Counted from the stretch's first letter, positions 20,743-30,663 are shown. The stretch: DNA of 64,000 nucleotides from Nitrospira sp. (GCA_024331125.1 JANDJI010000004.1:304139-368138), one strand, 5' to 3'. Notes: generated from the sequence alone by a model not told the origin. Made by a program: numbers and translations.

Positions 20743-21132
20743 ATGCCTCAACGAATAGTGTTTCGAAGATGGACGGCTTTCCTGTCGATCGTGTTGTTGC
20801 TGATGACCGGCTGTGTCAAGGATTTGGTGCGCGACGACGTCAAACGTCCGAAAACCGACGCCCACTGCTCGGGCTCGGAAGGGGTGGATGATTCCTCGAT
20901 CGCCGTCCTGCCCGTGCCGCTCGTGGCGTTCTTCGTCCCGCACGCCGACCTGCACGAAATCAAGGCCGACGACTACCTGCGGCGCTGCGGCGAACCCAGT
21001 AAACTCATCAACCGACAGGTGACGATCAACCGCACCGCCTGCATCCCGGCCGGCCTCACCAGGATCATCACCCTCGGTATCTGGCAATGGTGTCCGGCCC
21101 GGATCTCCTGGGAAGCGGACGTGACCTCGTAA
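20743..21132 (+). CDS. Small lipoprotein of unknown function
   Basis: A 129-residue lipoprotein. The signal sequence ends in the lipobox LMTGC (Cys about residue 24). AAGGAGG stands eight bases before the ATG. The mature part has four further cysteines (CSGS, RRCGEPS, TACIPAG, WQWCPAR), so disulfides in the periplasm are likely. GEPSKLINRQVT looks like a SmpA/BamE-type motif, but the match is too short to claim. It lies 24 bases before the GH13 gene. Confidence 0.75.
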   Translation: MPQRIVFRRWTAFLSIVLLLMTGCVKDLVRDDVKRPKTDAHCSGSEGVDDSSIAVLPVPLVAFFVPHADLHEIKADDYLRRCGEPSKLINRQVTINRTACIPAGLTRIITLGIWQWCPARISWEADVTS

Positions 21133-21156
21133 GAGTCGGCTTGATCGGAGGACACT

Positions 21157-23148
21157 ATGATCGGTCGATCAGAAGCCGAACCCCCTGTGACGGTCCAACG
21201 GCTTTCATTGGAGCACATCACCGACCGAACGCCGATGGGCGGAACCCTGCTCCCGTCAGGCATCGGGGCGACATTCCGTGTCTGGGCCCCGGCAGCCCGC
21301 GAAGTCCACGTGTTGTGGGATTACACCACGGCACCGAACGGCACCTGGGTGCCGCGACAGGCCGGACAGCTCACGAGGATGGAGGACGCTCGATGGGCCG
21401 GCTTCGTCCCCGGTCTCAAGCATGGCGACCGCTATCTGTTCCATGTCCTGGGACCGGTCGGTGGCACTGAGGGGCCGAAGCGTGACCCGTTCGCTCGCGA
21501 CCTGACCGACGATCCGATGTGGCCGAACTGCCACTGTCTCCTGTACGACCCAGCTACCTTCCCCTGGCACGATGCCCACTGGAAGCCTCCGCTGTTCCAT
21601 GAGCTGGTCATTTATCAATTGCACATCGGAACCTGGTACATCCCCGTTGGACGAAACAACGGCACCTTCCTCGACGTCATCGATCGGCTGCCATACCTGA
21701 AATCATTGGGGATCAACGCCATCCAGCCCCTCCCCATCGTCGAGTTTCCCACCATGTTTAGCATGGGCTACAACGGGGTGGACTATTTCTCGCCGGAGAC
21801 CGATTACGCCGTCACGGCGGACGACCCGCATCTGCCACGGTATCTCGACCGCGTCAATGCCCTCCTGCGTCAGGCGGATCCCATGTTGAAGCCCTACGAC
21901 CCGGCCGACATCATCGGCGGCGCGAATCAGTTTCGGATGATGGTGGATCTATGTCACGTGTACGGGCTGGCGGTGATCCTGGACGTCGTCTACAACCATG
22001 CGGGTGGCGACTTCGGCGACCGCTGTCTCTACTTCTTCGACCGGAAACCTTACGGGAACCTGAACGACAGCCTCTACTTCACCGATCGTGGGTGGGCCGG
22101 TGGTCTGGTTTTCGCTTATTGGAACCAGGACGTCAGGCAATTCCTGATCGACAACGCGCTGTTCTATCTACAAGAGTGTCATGTCGACGGCTTCCGCTAC
22201 GATGAAGTCAGCGTGATCAAGCAGGAGGGCGGCGAGCATGGCTGGCACTTTTGCCAGGACGTGACGGACACCGCCCGGTACGTTAAACCCGAGGCCATCC
22301 ATATCGCCGAGCACTGGCCGCCGGAGCAAGCCGTGGTCGCCCCCACCGGCCAAGGCGGCGCCGGGTTCGACGCCCTACAGACCGATGGGCTACGGGAGGC
22401 CATCCGCAGCGCGATCGAGCAGGCCTCGGCCGGAGCCGCCGCCTTCGTCGATGTGGACCGAATCGCCAGGGAACTGGCGTCGCCGCTGTTGGCCGACCCC
22501 TGGCGGGCGGTCCAGTGCATCGAAAATCACGACCTCGTCTACAGAGAGCGCGACGACCGGATTCCCCGTCTTGCCGACCGTACCAACACCCGTTCCTGGT
22601 ATGCTCGAAGCCGATCGCGGGTGGCCCAGGGGCTCATGCTGACGGCGGTGGGCATTCCGCACCTGTTCATGGGGCAAGAGATTCTCGAAGACAAGCCCTG
22701 GCACGATGAACCGGGAAGTCCCTATCAAATTTGGTGGGAAGGACTGGATTCCGACAAGGTCATGCAGGATTTCCTGCGCTTCACCCGCGAGCTGCTCGGC
22801 GTTCGGAGCCAACTCCCGGCCCTCACCGGAACGGACCTGAACGTCTTCCACGTGCACAACGGCAATCGCGTGCTCGCATTCCATCGATGGCTCGCCGGCA
22901 AGGGCCGGGATGTCGTGGTTGTGGCGAGTCTGAACGAACAGACTTATTGGGAGTACGAGCTGGGATTTCCGCTATTCGGACATTGGCAGGAGGTCTTCAA
23001 CAGCGACGTCTACGACGGCTGGGTGAATCCGTGGGTGGCCGGGAACGGCGGTGGCATCCAGGCCGACGGCCGCCCGCTTCATGGCCTGCCGACCTCGGCG
23101 ACGATCGTCATCCCGGCGAACAGCATTGTGCTGTTCGCGAAACAATAG
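21157..23148 (+). CDS. GH13 alpha-glucan enzyme with CBM48 (branching-enzyme or trehalohydrolase-like)
   Basis: A 663-residue glycoside hydrolase family 13 protein. An N-terminal CBM48 domain (ATFRVWAPAAREVHVLWDY) precedes the barrel. All catalytic positions are kept: region I VILDVVYNHAGG, nucleophile Asp349 in DGFRYDEVS, acid/base Glu385 in HIAEHW, and transition-state Asp459 in ENHD. The C-terminal beta domain is complete. Homologues are glycogen branching enzymes and maltooligosyl-trehalose trehalohydrolases; sequence reading does not decide between them. No glgA, glgC or treY is in the window. Confidence 0.88.
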   Translation: MIGRSEAEPPVTVQRLSLEHITDRTPMGGTLLPSGIGATFRVWAPAAREVHVLWDYTTAPNGTWVPRQAGQLTRMEDARWAGFVPGLKHGDRYLFHVLGPVGGTEGPKRDPFARDLTDDPMWPNCHCLLYDPATFPWHDAHWKPPLFHELVIYQLHIGTWYIPVGRNNGTFLDVIDRLPYLKSLGINAIQPLPIVEFPTMFSMGYNGVDYFSPETDYAVTADDPHLPRYLDRVNALLRQADPMLKPYDPADIIGGANQFRMMVDLCHVYGLAVILDVVYNHAGGDFGDRCLYFFDRKPYGNLNDSLYFTDRGWAGGLVFAYWNQDVRQFLIDNALFYLQECHVDGFRYDEVSVIKQEGGEHGWHFCQDVTDTARYVKPEAIHIAEHWPPEQAVVAPTGQGGAGFDALQTDGLREAIRSAIEQASAGAAAFVDVDRIARELASPLLADPWRAVQCIENHDLVYRERDDRIPRLADRTNTRSWYARSRSRVAQGLMLTAVGIPHLFMGQEILEDKPWHDEPGSPYQIWWEGLDSDKVMQDFLRFTRELLGVRSQLPALTGTDLNVFHVHNGNRVLAFHRWLAGKGRDVVVVASLNEQTYWEYELGFPLFGHWQEVFNSDVYDGWVNPWVAGNGGGIQADGRPLHGLPTSATIVIPANSIVLFAKQ

Positions 23149-23279
23149 AACCCTTTGTATCCCTCAGCCACACCTCGGTCAATTCGCCTTCACCGCAGAA
23201 AACAGCGGAGATTGACCTTCTTCAGGTTGGATTTGAAAGGGGAAACCACGAACCCTGTTTGCCCGTCACTGGGCACGTG

Positions 23280-23924
23280 TCACGTCTTTCGTCTCACCAC
23301 CAACACGCCGTCGCGGATCGTGACCAACACCGCCGTGACGCGGGGGTCGCCGGCCACGGTTCGATTCAGTTCTTGAATGGCCTCGGTCCGCTCGTCCGGC
23401 GGCGGGTGTTTGAGGACCTCGCCGCTCCAGAGGACATTGTCGATCAGGATCACCCCATGGGGCGCAAGCAGATCCAGGGCGCGCCGATAGTAGTTCAGGT
23501 AGTTGACCTTGTCGGCGTCGATAAAGATCAGATCAAACGGCCCGCTGAGCGTTCGCATCGTCTCCAAGGCTGGCCCCAGCCGAATGTCGATTTTTCTTCC
23601 GACCGGCGACCGGGCGAAATAGCGACGGGCCTCGGCCGCCGCTTCTTCATCAATCTCGCAAGTCATGACCGTGCCGTCTTCCGGCAGCGCTTCGGCAAAG
23701 CAGAGGGCGCTGTAGCCAGTGAACGTTCCGATTTCGAGCACGCGCCTGGCTCCCACCAATTGAGTGACCATCTGGAGAAAGGCCCCCTCCAGAGGGCCGA
23801 CCACCATGACAGCGTCCTCTCTTGTCCGTTCCGTTTCCTCACGCAATGCCCGGCGAATGGGCGATTCCGGTTGTGAATGGGCCTGGGCATAGGCTTCGAT
23901 CTCTGGAGCAACCAACGGTTTCAT
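23280..23924 (-). CDS. Class I SAM-dependent O-methyltransferase
   Basis: A 214-residue soluble enzyme of the caffeoyl-CoA/catechol O-methyltransferase family. The SAM-binding motif I reads VLEIGTFTGYSALCFA, and the metal-binding region follows as DLIFIDADKVNYLNYYRRAL with DNVLWSGEV. The family methylates catechol-like hydroxyls with a divalent metal. The substrate is unknown. It is divergent from the M32 carboxypeptidase gene. Confidence 0.93.
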   Translation of the reverse strand: MKPLVAPEIEAYAQAHSQPESPIRRALREETERTREDAVMVVGPLEGAFLQMVTQLVGARRVLEIGTFTGYSALCFAEALPEDGTVMTCEIDEEAAAEARRYFARSPVGRKIDIRLGPALETMRTLSGPFDLIFIDADKVNYLNYYRRALDLLAPHGVILIDNVLWSGEVLKHPPPDERTEAIQELNRTVAGDPRVTAVLVTIRDGVLVVRRKT

Positions 23925-24035
23925 ACGTCCCTCGGCGGTTTGAAAAAGGTCTTACCGGTTCCGTACACTTGGGGCGGCATCTTACTTCATTCCGCTCCGT
24001 TCCAGAAAGGAACGGGATCTCACAGGAGGCCGACC

Positions 24036-25568
24036 GTGAAAACATTGGCGACTTTGGAACCGTTAACGACCACCTTGCTGGACATTCAGCGCATCAACAG
24101 CGCGGCGTCCGTGCTCTCGTGGGATCAAGAAACCTACATGCCGGCCGGTGGAGGGCAGGCGCGGGCCGAGCAGATCGCGGTGCTTCAGGGCTTGGCCCAC
24201 CAAAAGCTGGTGTCGCCGGACGTCGAACGGCTGCTCATGCAATGGATCGAGCCTTCGACAGGTCAGGCTCTCGATCAGCCAGGCGATTCATGGGATGAAC
24301 CGTCCCGTTCACTCTTGCGGGAGGTCTGGCGGGACTTTAGCCGAGCCAAGAAACTGCCGCATGAATTTGTCGTGACCTTGGCCCGTGAATGTTCGCTGGC
24401 CCAACAGGTCTGGGCCCAGGCGAGGGCGCAGAATAAGTTCTCGCAATTTCTTCCTCATCTCCGCCGAGTTCTTTCTCTGAAACAGGAAGAGGCGGGATAT
24501 CTCGGCTATAAAGATTCTCCCTATGACGCGCTCCTGGATGTCTATGAACCAGGTTCGACCATCGCCACGCTTCAGCCGCTGTTCGCCCGATTGAAAGAAG
24601 GGCTAGTTCCCCTGTTGAAACGCATCGTGCACAGCCCGATCCGCATCGACGACGGGTTCTTGCGGCGGTCTTACGACCAGACGCGACAGCTTGAGTTCGG
24701 CAAATTGGTCCTTACGGCCATGGGCTTTGATTTCGAACGGGGACGGCTTGATCTCTCGGCCCATCCCTTTACCACTTCGTTTCACCCCACCGACGTCCGG
24801 CTCACGACTCGTGTCTATGAACGTGACCTCCCCTCCTGTCTGTTTAGCTGTATCCACGAAGGAGGCCATGGGCTTTACGACCAGGGGCTCGATCCCCGCT
24901 ACTACGGGACACCGCTCGGCGATTCGGTCTCGCTCGGCATTCATGAAAGCCAATCGCGCCTGTGGGAAAATTGCATCGGCCGGTCGCGGCCTTTTTGGCG
25001 GTTCTTTTATCCGATCTTGCAACAGACATTTCCCGACCAACTCAAAGATATGGAACTCGATCACTTTTACGCCGCGATCAATCGCGTGCGCCCCTCCTTC
25101 ATCCGAGTCGAAGCGGATGAGCTGACCTACAACCTCCATATCATGCTCCGCTTTGAGATTGAGCGGGATTTGATCGAAGACAAGACCCGCCCGGATGACC
25201 TACCCGGCATCTGGAATCAGAAGATGCAAGAGTACCTCGGCATCGTCCCATCGACCGACACGGAGGGAGTCTTGCAGGACATCCACTGGTCATTAGGTTC
25301 CTTTGGCTATTTCCCGACCTATACATTGGGAAACCTGTACGCTGTCCAGTTTTACGAGCAGGCCAAGCTCGAAATTCCGCACCTGGAGGATGACATCGCG
25401 CAGGGCCAGCTCCTCCCCCTCCGCCGCTGGCTGGAGCAAAAAATTCACCGCTGGGGGCGCATGTTCACGCCGGATCACCTGGCGCGCCGCGTCACCGGCT
25501 CTTCCATCAGCCCCGAACCCTTTTTGTCCTACGTGGAAAAGAAGTACGGTGAGCTCTACCAGCTCTGA
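24036..25568 (+). CDS. M32 metallocarboxypeptidase (Taq type)
   Basis: A 510-residue zinc carboxypeptidase of the cytoplasm that trims C-terminal residues from peptides. The zinc motif HEGGH is in SCIHEGGHGLYDQG, followed by the family blocks GIHESQSRLWEN and IRVEADELTYNLHIM. I start it at the GTG at 24036, preceded by AGGAGG; the frame is open upstream to 23877 but that part would overlap the leader. Its 3' end overlaps the next, convergent gene by 13 bases. Confidence 0.94.
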   Translation: MKTLATLEPLTTTLLDIQRINSAASVLSWDQETYMPAGGGQARAEQIAVLQGLAHQKLVSPDVERLLMQWIEPSTGQALDQPGDSWDEPSRSLLREVWRDFSRAKKLPHEFVVTLARECSLAQQVWAQARAQNKFSQFLPHLRRVLSLKQEEAGYLGYKDSPYDALLDVYEPGSTIATLQPLFARLKEGLVPLLKRIVHSPIRIDDGFLRRSYDQTRQLEFGKLVLTAMGFDFERGRLDLSAHPFTTSFHPTDVRLTTRVYERDLPSCLFSCIHEGGHGLYDQGLDPRYYGTPLGDSVSLGIHESQSRLWENCIGRSRPFWRFFYPILQQTFPDQLKDMELDHFYAAINRVRPSFIRVEADELTYNLHIMLRFEIERDLIEDKTRPDDLPGIWNQKMQEYLGIVPSTDTEGVLQDIHWSLGSFGYFPTYTLGNLYAVQFYEQAKLEIPHLEDDIAQGQLLPLRRWLEQKIHRWGRMFTPDHLARRVTGSSISPEPFLSYVEKKYGELYQL

Positions 25569-26152
25569 ATGACGGCGGGAGTCTTGCCATCGTATCCCAT
25601 CGCGGCATTGAGCTTGGCCGCCAGGGAGGGCTGAATGGTGAATTCCGCCTGAACTTCGATTCGCTCGGGCACCAAAAGGATGGTATGAAACACGATGTCG
25701 CGGATCGGAATCTTGAATTCCGGCCGCTGCGGCGTGCTCAACTCCACGGCCTCGACGGAGGCGGTGATGGTCCCAGTATCCTGCGGGCCATACGCCGTGA
25801 CCACTGCTTCAATGATGTCCCTGATCCGTTCATTGGTTTCCACTCCACTGATCGCTTTGCCCAAGAGGGGGATCACCTCTTCTCTTGCCTGATCCGATAG
25901 AGTGAAGTTTTCGACCCGCCCTTTCCGCCTGAGCGACAGGAGATCATTGTCCAAGTCTTTGCTGAACGCGCCGTAGGCGAACCGAAAAAACTCAAAATGA
26001 AACGCTCTATATCCCTTGCCGAACGTTTGCAATTCGCAGAGGAAACACAACTGTTGCAACTTGACGTCGCTCAGGAGGCCGTATGGCTCGGCCACGTGCA
26101 AGACGTATAAAAGGAGCGCACGATCGATGCTGATTTGGCTCGGTGTCCGCAT
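25556..26152 (-). CDS. Hypothetical protein, possibly Panacea (SocA-like) domain
   Basis: A 198-residue protein starting MRTPSQISIDRALLLYVLHV at the ATG at 26152. The segment KLQQLCFLCELQTFGKGYRA with FRFAYGAFSKDLDNDLLSL resembles the helical Panacea / DUF4065 domain, in which KL-K-L-Y, aromatic-rich WxYGP and a late KD box recur. Panacea proteins serve as antitoxins or proteolytic adaptors. The C-terminal third is a beta-rich part without known match. No toxin-like neighbour is visible. The assignment is tentative. Tail-to-tail overlap with the carboxypeptidase gene is 13 bases. Confidence 0.6.
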   Translation of the reverse strand: MRTPSQISIDRALLLYVLHVAEPYGLLSDVKLQQLCFLCELQTFGKGYRAFHFEFFRFAYGAFSKDLDNDLLSLRRKGRVENFTLSDQAREEVIPLLGKAISGVETNERIRDIIEAVVTAYGPQDTGTITASVEAVELSTPQRPEFKIPIRDIVFHTILLVPERIEVQAEFTIQPSLAAKLNAAMGYDGKTPAVIQSW

Positions 26153-26305
26153 AAGCCTCCCTCTCGCCCGGCCGAATATAGACCCGCGACGGCGGATCGT
26201 CAAACCCGGCCGTTCATGGCCATTTCCTTCGTCCGATGCTCTTGACCCCACACCTGTTTTCGTCTTTAATGGCGCCCGGCGCGGATGACGACAAGGGGCC
26301 GGCAT

Positions 26306-26737
26306 ATGTCCAAACATCAAAAAGAAATGGCGCTGCTGAAAGAGCATTTGGGGAAACACCAGCTCAAGTACACCCGCCAGCGTGAACTGATCCTGGATGC
26401 GTTCCTCAAGCAGGAGCACATCACGGCGGAAGAACTGTACCACCAGCTCGCGCGCAAAGATCCTCACTTGGGCCTGGCGACCATTTACCGGACGCTCAAC
26501 CTCTTCTGTGAGGCGGGCCTGGCGCAGGCTCGACACTTCGGGACGCAAACCCAGTACGACAACGTCTCTCACAAGGGCCACCACGATCATTTGATCTGCA
26601 CGGAATGCGGGAAGATCGTGGAGTTTGAAAACTGCGACATTGAACGACTCCAGGAAGAAGTCGCGGCCCGGAACGGCTTCGTCATTAAAACTCATCGCCT
26701 CGAACTCTACGGCCTTTGCTCCCGCTGCCAGCATTGA
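26306..26737 (+). CDS. fur: Ferric uptake regulator family protein
   Basis: A 143-residue metal-dependent repressor. The winged-helix part contains YTRQRELILDAFLKQEHITA and LGLATIYRTLNLFCEAGLA. The metal-binding part has HHDHLICTECGKIVEFEN and two CxxC pairs (CTEC and CSRC) for the structural zinc. The position directly ahead of an iron ABC importer, and several Fur-box-like palindromes in the window, support Fur and not Zur or PerR, though the latter cannot be excluded. Start chosen at ATG 26306; the frame is open 21 bases further. Confidence 0.92.
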   Translation: MSKHQKEMALLKEHLGKHQLKYTRQRELILDAFLKQEHITAEELYHQLARKDPHLGLATIYRTLNLFCEAGLAQARHFGTQTQYDNVSHKGHHDHLICTECGKIVEFENCDIERLQEEVAARNGFVIKTHRLELYGLCSRCQH

Positions 26738-26774
26738 CCCCCTCTCGCTTGATCTGTTAGGCTAAGCACGCTAA

Positions 26775-26797
26775 TTGAAATGGGTTATCAATTTCAA
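26775..26797. promoter_or_regulatory. Fur-box-like operator before the iron ABC importer
   Basis: An inverted repeat TTGAAAT / ATTTCAA with a nine-base spacer containing TTATC lies 25 bases before the substrate-binding protein gene and 38 bases after fur. Its AT-rich palindrome stands out in GC-rich DNA and fits iron-responsive control. Confidence 0.6.
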
Positions 26798-26821
26798 CAG
26801 TGACAAAAAGAGGTTCGCCCC

Positions 26822-27883
26822 ATGTGGTATTGCTCCGGATATCCGGCCGCGCGCCGGCGACTGCACCCTCGCTTCTTGGTTGTCTGGATCTCCCTGGCTC
26901 TTGGATGCCTGACAGGGATGGCTCCTCCCCCCTCCACAGCGGCGGAGAAATTAACCGTCTATTCGGGGCGGGCCGAGCGACTGATCAAACCCGTGTTGGA
27001 CGCCTTCAGCGCGAGGACCGGCGTTCACATCGACCTGCTTTCATCCGGAACCACCGAGTTGCTCAACCGTCTCAAGGCCGAAGGAGACAGGAGTCCTGCG
27101 GACATTCTGATCACGAACGACGCCGGGAGCCTTGAACTGGCCCGCACGGCCGGGCTTCTGCGCCCGATCGACATCGAGGAAGTCAACCGTGTCATTCCAT
27201 CCCAATTCCGGGCCCACGACAACAGTTGGATCGGATTGTCGGGGCGGTTCTGGATCATCGTGTACAACACGACGATGGTGCAGCCCGGCCAGGTCACGTC
27301 GTTATTCGATCTGGCCGATCCTCGATGGAAAGGCAAGATCGCCATCCCCAATGCGGGGAGCGAATACTTGCAGGCCGGCGTGTCGGTCTTGCGGGCCGGC
27401 GTCGGGGATGAGCGCACGAAGCAATTCCTCGTCGGCCTACGGGACAACGCCGGCACACAGGTCTATCAGAAAAGCTCGCAAATCGTGGAGTCGGTCGCGA
27501 AGGGACAGGTTGCGATGGGCATCGTGAATCACTATTATGTGCACCGACATGTGGCCGCGCATCCGTCGGCTCCGTTGGCCGTCGTAATGCCGGACCAACA
27601 GGAAGGCGGACTGGGCGCCGTCATGAACGTCGCGGGCGTCGGCATCCTCAAGCACACGCCCCGTTTCGAGCAGGCAACGCAGTTGATCAAATTTTTGGTG
27701 GGTGAAACGGGGCAGAAGATGTTCGCCGACCTTGACAAAGAATACCCGCTTCATCCCGGGATCAAGGCCGATCCCTCTCTGGTCGACCGCAACAGTTTTC
27801 GCCCCGCCGCGGTCCCTCTCGCGAAACTCGCCGAGTTGCGTGAACCGACGTTGCAGCTCATCGAACAAGTCGGTCTCCGGTAA
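26822..27883 (+). CDS. fbpA: Ferric-iron ABC transporter, substrate-binding protein
   Basis: A 353-residue periplasmic iron-binding protein. After a signal peptide (about 40 residues, ending near PPPSTAAEK) the mature domain starts KLTVYSGRAERLIKPVLDAF, typical of the FbpA/FutA group. The paired iron-ligand tyrosines appear as Y238-Y239 in IVNHYYVHRHV. It hands Fe(III) to the permease encoded 15 bases downstream. Likely Fur-regulated through the palindrome upstream. Confidence 0.92.
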   Translation: MWYCSGYPAARRRLHPRFLVVWISLALGCLTGMAPPPSTAAEKLTVYSGRAERLIKPVLDAFSARTGVHIDLLSSGTTELLNRLKAEGDRSPADILITNDAGSLELARTAGLLRPIDIEEVNRVIPSQFRAHDNSWIGLSGRFWIIVYNTTMVQPGQVTSLFDLADPRWKGKIAIPNAGSEYLQAGVSVLRAGVGDERTKQFLVGLRDNAGTQVYQKSSQIVESVAKGQVAMGIVNHYYVHRHVAAHPSAPLAVVMPDQQEGGLGAVMNVAGVGILKHTPRFEQATQLIKFLVGETGQKMFADLDKEYPLHPGIKADPSLVDRNSFRPAAVPLAKLAELREPTLQLIEQVGLR

Positions 27884-27898
27884 CGCGCGAGTCGGGCA

Positions 27899-29488
27899 GT
27901 GACCGCCGCACGAGGCCATGCCGCGTTTCCCCTCCAGGCGATCGCACTGGCCGGCGCCGCCCTCGTTCTCACGCCGCTGATCTATGTGGCCGCGTCGGCC
28001 CTGTCCGCCGATCTTGCCGTGTGGCGACGCCTCTGGGATACGCGGATCCCCGAATTGCTGGCCAACACGGTTTCCTTGGCCGGCACAGTGGCGGCGCTGA
28101 CGCTGGTCCTGGGAGTCTCAACCGCCTGGGTCGTCACGAGGTTCGACTTTCCCGGACGACGGTTGTGGGAGATCGCACTCGTGCTGCCTCTGGCGATGCC
28201 CACCTACGTCTTGGCCTACGTGTACAATTATCTTTTGGGTTTCGGCGGGCCCGTGGAACAACTTTGGCAAACCGTTGTCGGTCCTCAGGCGCGAATCTTC
28301 TCGCCCCAAAGTTTCTGGGGAGCCTCGCTGGTCATGACCCTCGATACCTTTCCGTTCGTCTATCTCCTCACCCGCGGCGCCCTCCTGAACGTCAACGTGT
28401 CATTTGAGGAAGCGGCCCGCACCTGCGGAATGTCCAGACCGCGCACGTTGTTCTCCGTCACCCTGCCCTTGATACGTCCCTCGATTGCAGCCGGCGTCGC
28501 CCTGGTGATCCTGTACGTGATCTCGGATTTCGGCGCCGTCTCGCTCTTGCGGTACCAGACGCTGACTTATGCCGTGTTTCAGCAGATGACCGGACGATCC
28601 GACAATACGGCCGCCAGCATTCTCAGCATTCTTCTGGTGGCGCTCGCGTTGGTCTTTTTGCTGACCGAACGGTGGTTCCGCCACCGAAGCCGTTTTTATC
28701 AAACGGCGGGACGCTATCGCACGGCCGACCGCACCCCTTGCACCTGGCCAAGGGCCCTTGTCCTCACGACCTATCTTGCCGCCGTTGTCGGGGTCTCTTT
28801 CGCCGTCCCGGCTTCTCTCCTCATTCAATGGAGTCTGTCTCCCGAAGCCTTGGCGACCCTGGACGGCCGCTTCTTGGGCTTTATTTGGAACAGTGCGTTC
28901 TTATCGGGGCTCGCCTCGACGGCCGGAGTCTTGATGGGTCTTCCGCTGGCTTATCTGGCAAGCCGGCGGCCAAGCTGGCTTTCGCTCGGCTGCCTTCAGG
29001 CCGCCTATGCGGGCTATGTCCTGCCAGGACCCGTCGCTGCTCTTGCCGTTCTGGTCTTGTTTCTTCATACGGTGCCGTTTCTCTATGGAACGGTCGTCGT
29101 CCTCGTCGCAGCCTATGTCCTGCACTTTCTTCCGGCAGGACTTCAATCGCTGGAGCCGTCGCTCCAGCAAATCACGCCCAGCCTTGAAGAGGCGGCGCGC
29201 ACGCTGGGGCTCGGCGTTCAGGAGACCTGGCGCCGCGTGACGCTTCCGCTCATGCGGAACGGATTCATCGCCGCGTGGGTGTTGATGTTTCTGCAAGCGA
29301 TCAAGGAATTGCCGGCCACGCTGCTGTTGCGACCGGTCGGGTTCGACACGCTTGCCGTCCGCGTGTGGCTGGAGGCCAGCGAAGAATACTATCAACTCGC
29401 GGCTCCGTCCGCGTTGCTCATCGTCGTCGTCGGCTTGCCGGCGCTTGCGCTTCTGCTTTCGCGCGATTGGCGGGCGGCAGAGGTTTGA
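27899..29488 (+). CDS. fbpB: Ferric-iron ABC transporter, permease
   Basis: A 529-residue inner-membrane protein with two fused permease halves, about twelve helices, as usual for FbpB/AfuB. Both halves carry the EAA loop that docks the ATPase: EEAARTCGMSRPRTLFSVTL (about residue 175) and EEAARTLGLGVQETWRRVTL (about residue 430). GTG start at 27899. It ends in a one-base overlap with the ATPase gene, so the three importer genes are translated together. Confidence 0.93.
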   Translation: MTAARGHAAFPLQAIALAGAALVLTPLIYVAASALSADLAVWRRLWDTRIPELLANTVSLAGTVAALTLVLGVSTAWVVTRFDFPGRRLWEIALVLPLAMPTYVLAYVYNYLLGFGGPVEQLWQTVVGPQARIFSPQSFWGASLVMTLDTFPFVYLLTRGALLNVNVSFEEAARTCGMSRPRTLFSVTLPLIRPSIAAGVALVILYVISDFGAVSLLRYQTLTYAVFQQMTGRSDNTAASILSILLVALALVFLLTERWFRHRSRFYQTAGRYRTADRTPCTWPRALVLTTYLAAVVGVSFAVPASLLIQWSLSPEALATLDGRFLGFIWNSAFLSGLASTAGVLMGLPLAYLASRRPSWLSLGCLQAAYAGYVLPGPVAALAVLVLFLHTVPFLYGTVVVLVAAYVLHFLPAGLQSLEPSLQQITPSLEEAARTLGLGVQETWRRVTLPLMRNGFIAAWVLMFLQAIKELPATLLLRPVGFDTLAVRVWLEASEEYYQLAAPSALLIVVVGLPALALLLSRDWRAAEV

Positions 29489-30663
29489 TGATGGCAGCCC
29501 CCGTGGACCCGCCTTACGCCGACGTCGACCGGAACAAGAATCAAGCCGACCCGCGCGGCTCCGCTTGCCCCGTCTTGGAGCTGCGATCCGTCTCCTGCGC
29601 CTATGATCCGACCCATCCGGCCGTTCGCGATATTTCGTTCTCCGTCCGCAAGGGTGAGCTGCTCTGCCTGCTCGGACCGTCGGGATGCGGCAAGACGACG
29701 ATTCTGCGGGCCATCGCGGGATTTGAGCCGGTCCGATCCGGAGAAATTTTTCTCTCCGGACGGCTCGTCTCCTCCTCTTCCCACACGGTTCCGACGGAAG
29801 AGCGCCGCGTGGGCATGGTCTTTCAGGAATACGCACTCTTTCCTCACCTGCGAGTCGAGGATAATATCGCCTTTGGGTTGAGAGACCTGACGCGGCCCGA
29901 GCGTGTAGAGCGGGTTCAGGAGATGCTGCGGCTCATCGGCCTGGAAGCCTTCGGCCGTCGTTATCCTCATGAGCTGTCGGGCGGGCAACAGCAGCGTGTC
30001 GCGCTGGCGCGGGCGCTGGCTCGACACCCGGTCGTTCTGTTATTGGATGAACCGTTCAGTAATCTGGATCCCGACATGGCCGGCCGCATGCGACAAGACC
30101 TGAGCGACCTCTTGCGCCGAATGAACACGACGACCGTGTTGGTGACCCATGATCACGACGAAGCCTTCGCCATGGCCGATCGCATCGCCGTCCTGAACGA
30201 GGGACGGTTGGAGCAAATCGATTCACCGGAACAGATTTATCACGTGCCGGCCACGCCCTTCGTCGCCGACTTTGTCGGACAAGCCGACTTCATCCCGGGG
30301 CTGGTTCAAGACGGCAGGGTCAGGACCGAACTGGGCGATTTCCCCAATACATTGGCCGCCGCCGACGGGACGCCGCTCGTCGTCATGATCCGCCCGGACG
30401 ATATCCATCTGATTCCCAATCGGGCCGCCAGAGCACGAATTGTACGCCGGCAATTCCGAGGATCGGAAAACCTGTACACGGTTCGCCTCGGCTCCGGACA
30501 GGTCGTGCATGGCAGCGAAAGCTCGACCGCCATCTACCGGGAAGGCACGGCCGTTGACGTCCAGGTATCGGCGACTCATACGGTACTGTTTCCTGCTTCT
30601 TCTTGTTCATCTTCATTCGATCATCCTGCGGCAATTTCGGCTCACCCCGCCCAAGCAGGTTGA
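29488..30663 (+). CDS. fbpC: Ferric-iron ABC transporter, ATP-binding protein
   Basis: A 391-residue ATPase. Walker A is GPSGCGKTT, the signature LSGGQQQR, and Walker B VVLLLDEPF followed by the H-loop VLVTHDHDEA. A TOBE-like C-terminal domain (VMIRPDDIHLIPN) follows, normal for the FbpC/CUT1 group. The start ATG at 29488 overlaps the permease stop. An unusual N-terminal extension of about 30 residues precedes the ATPase domain; a second ATG three bases later is equally possible. Confidence 0.93.
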   Translation: MMAAPVDPPYADVDRNKNQADPRGSACPVLELRSVSCAYDPTHPAVRDISFSVRKGELLCLLGPSGCGKTTILRAIAGFEPVRSGEIFLSGRLVSSSSHTVPTEERRVGMVFQEYALFPHLRVEDNIAFGLRDLTRPERVERVQEMLRLIGLEAFGRRYPHELSGGQQQRVALARALARHPVVLLLDEPFSNLDPDMAGRMRQDLSDLLRRMNTTTVLVTHDHDEAFAMADRIAVLNEGRLEQIDSPEQIYHVPATPFVADFVGQADFIPGLVQDGRVRTELGDFPNTLAAADGTPLVVMIRPDDIHLIPNRAARARIVRRQFRGSENLYTVRLGSGQVVHGSESSTAIYREGTAVDVQVSATHTVLFPASSCSSSFDHPAAISAHPAQAG

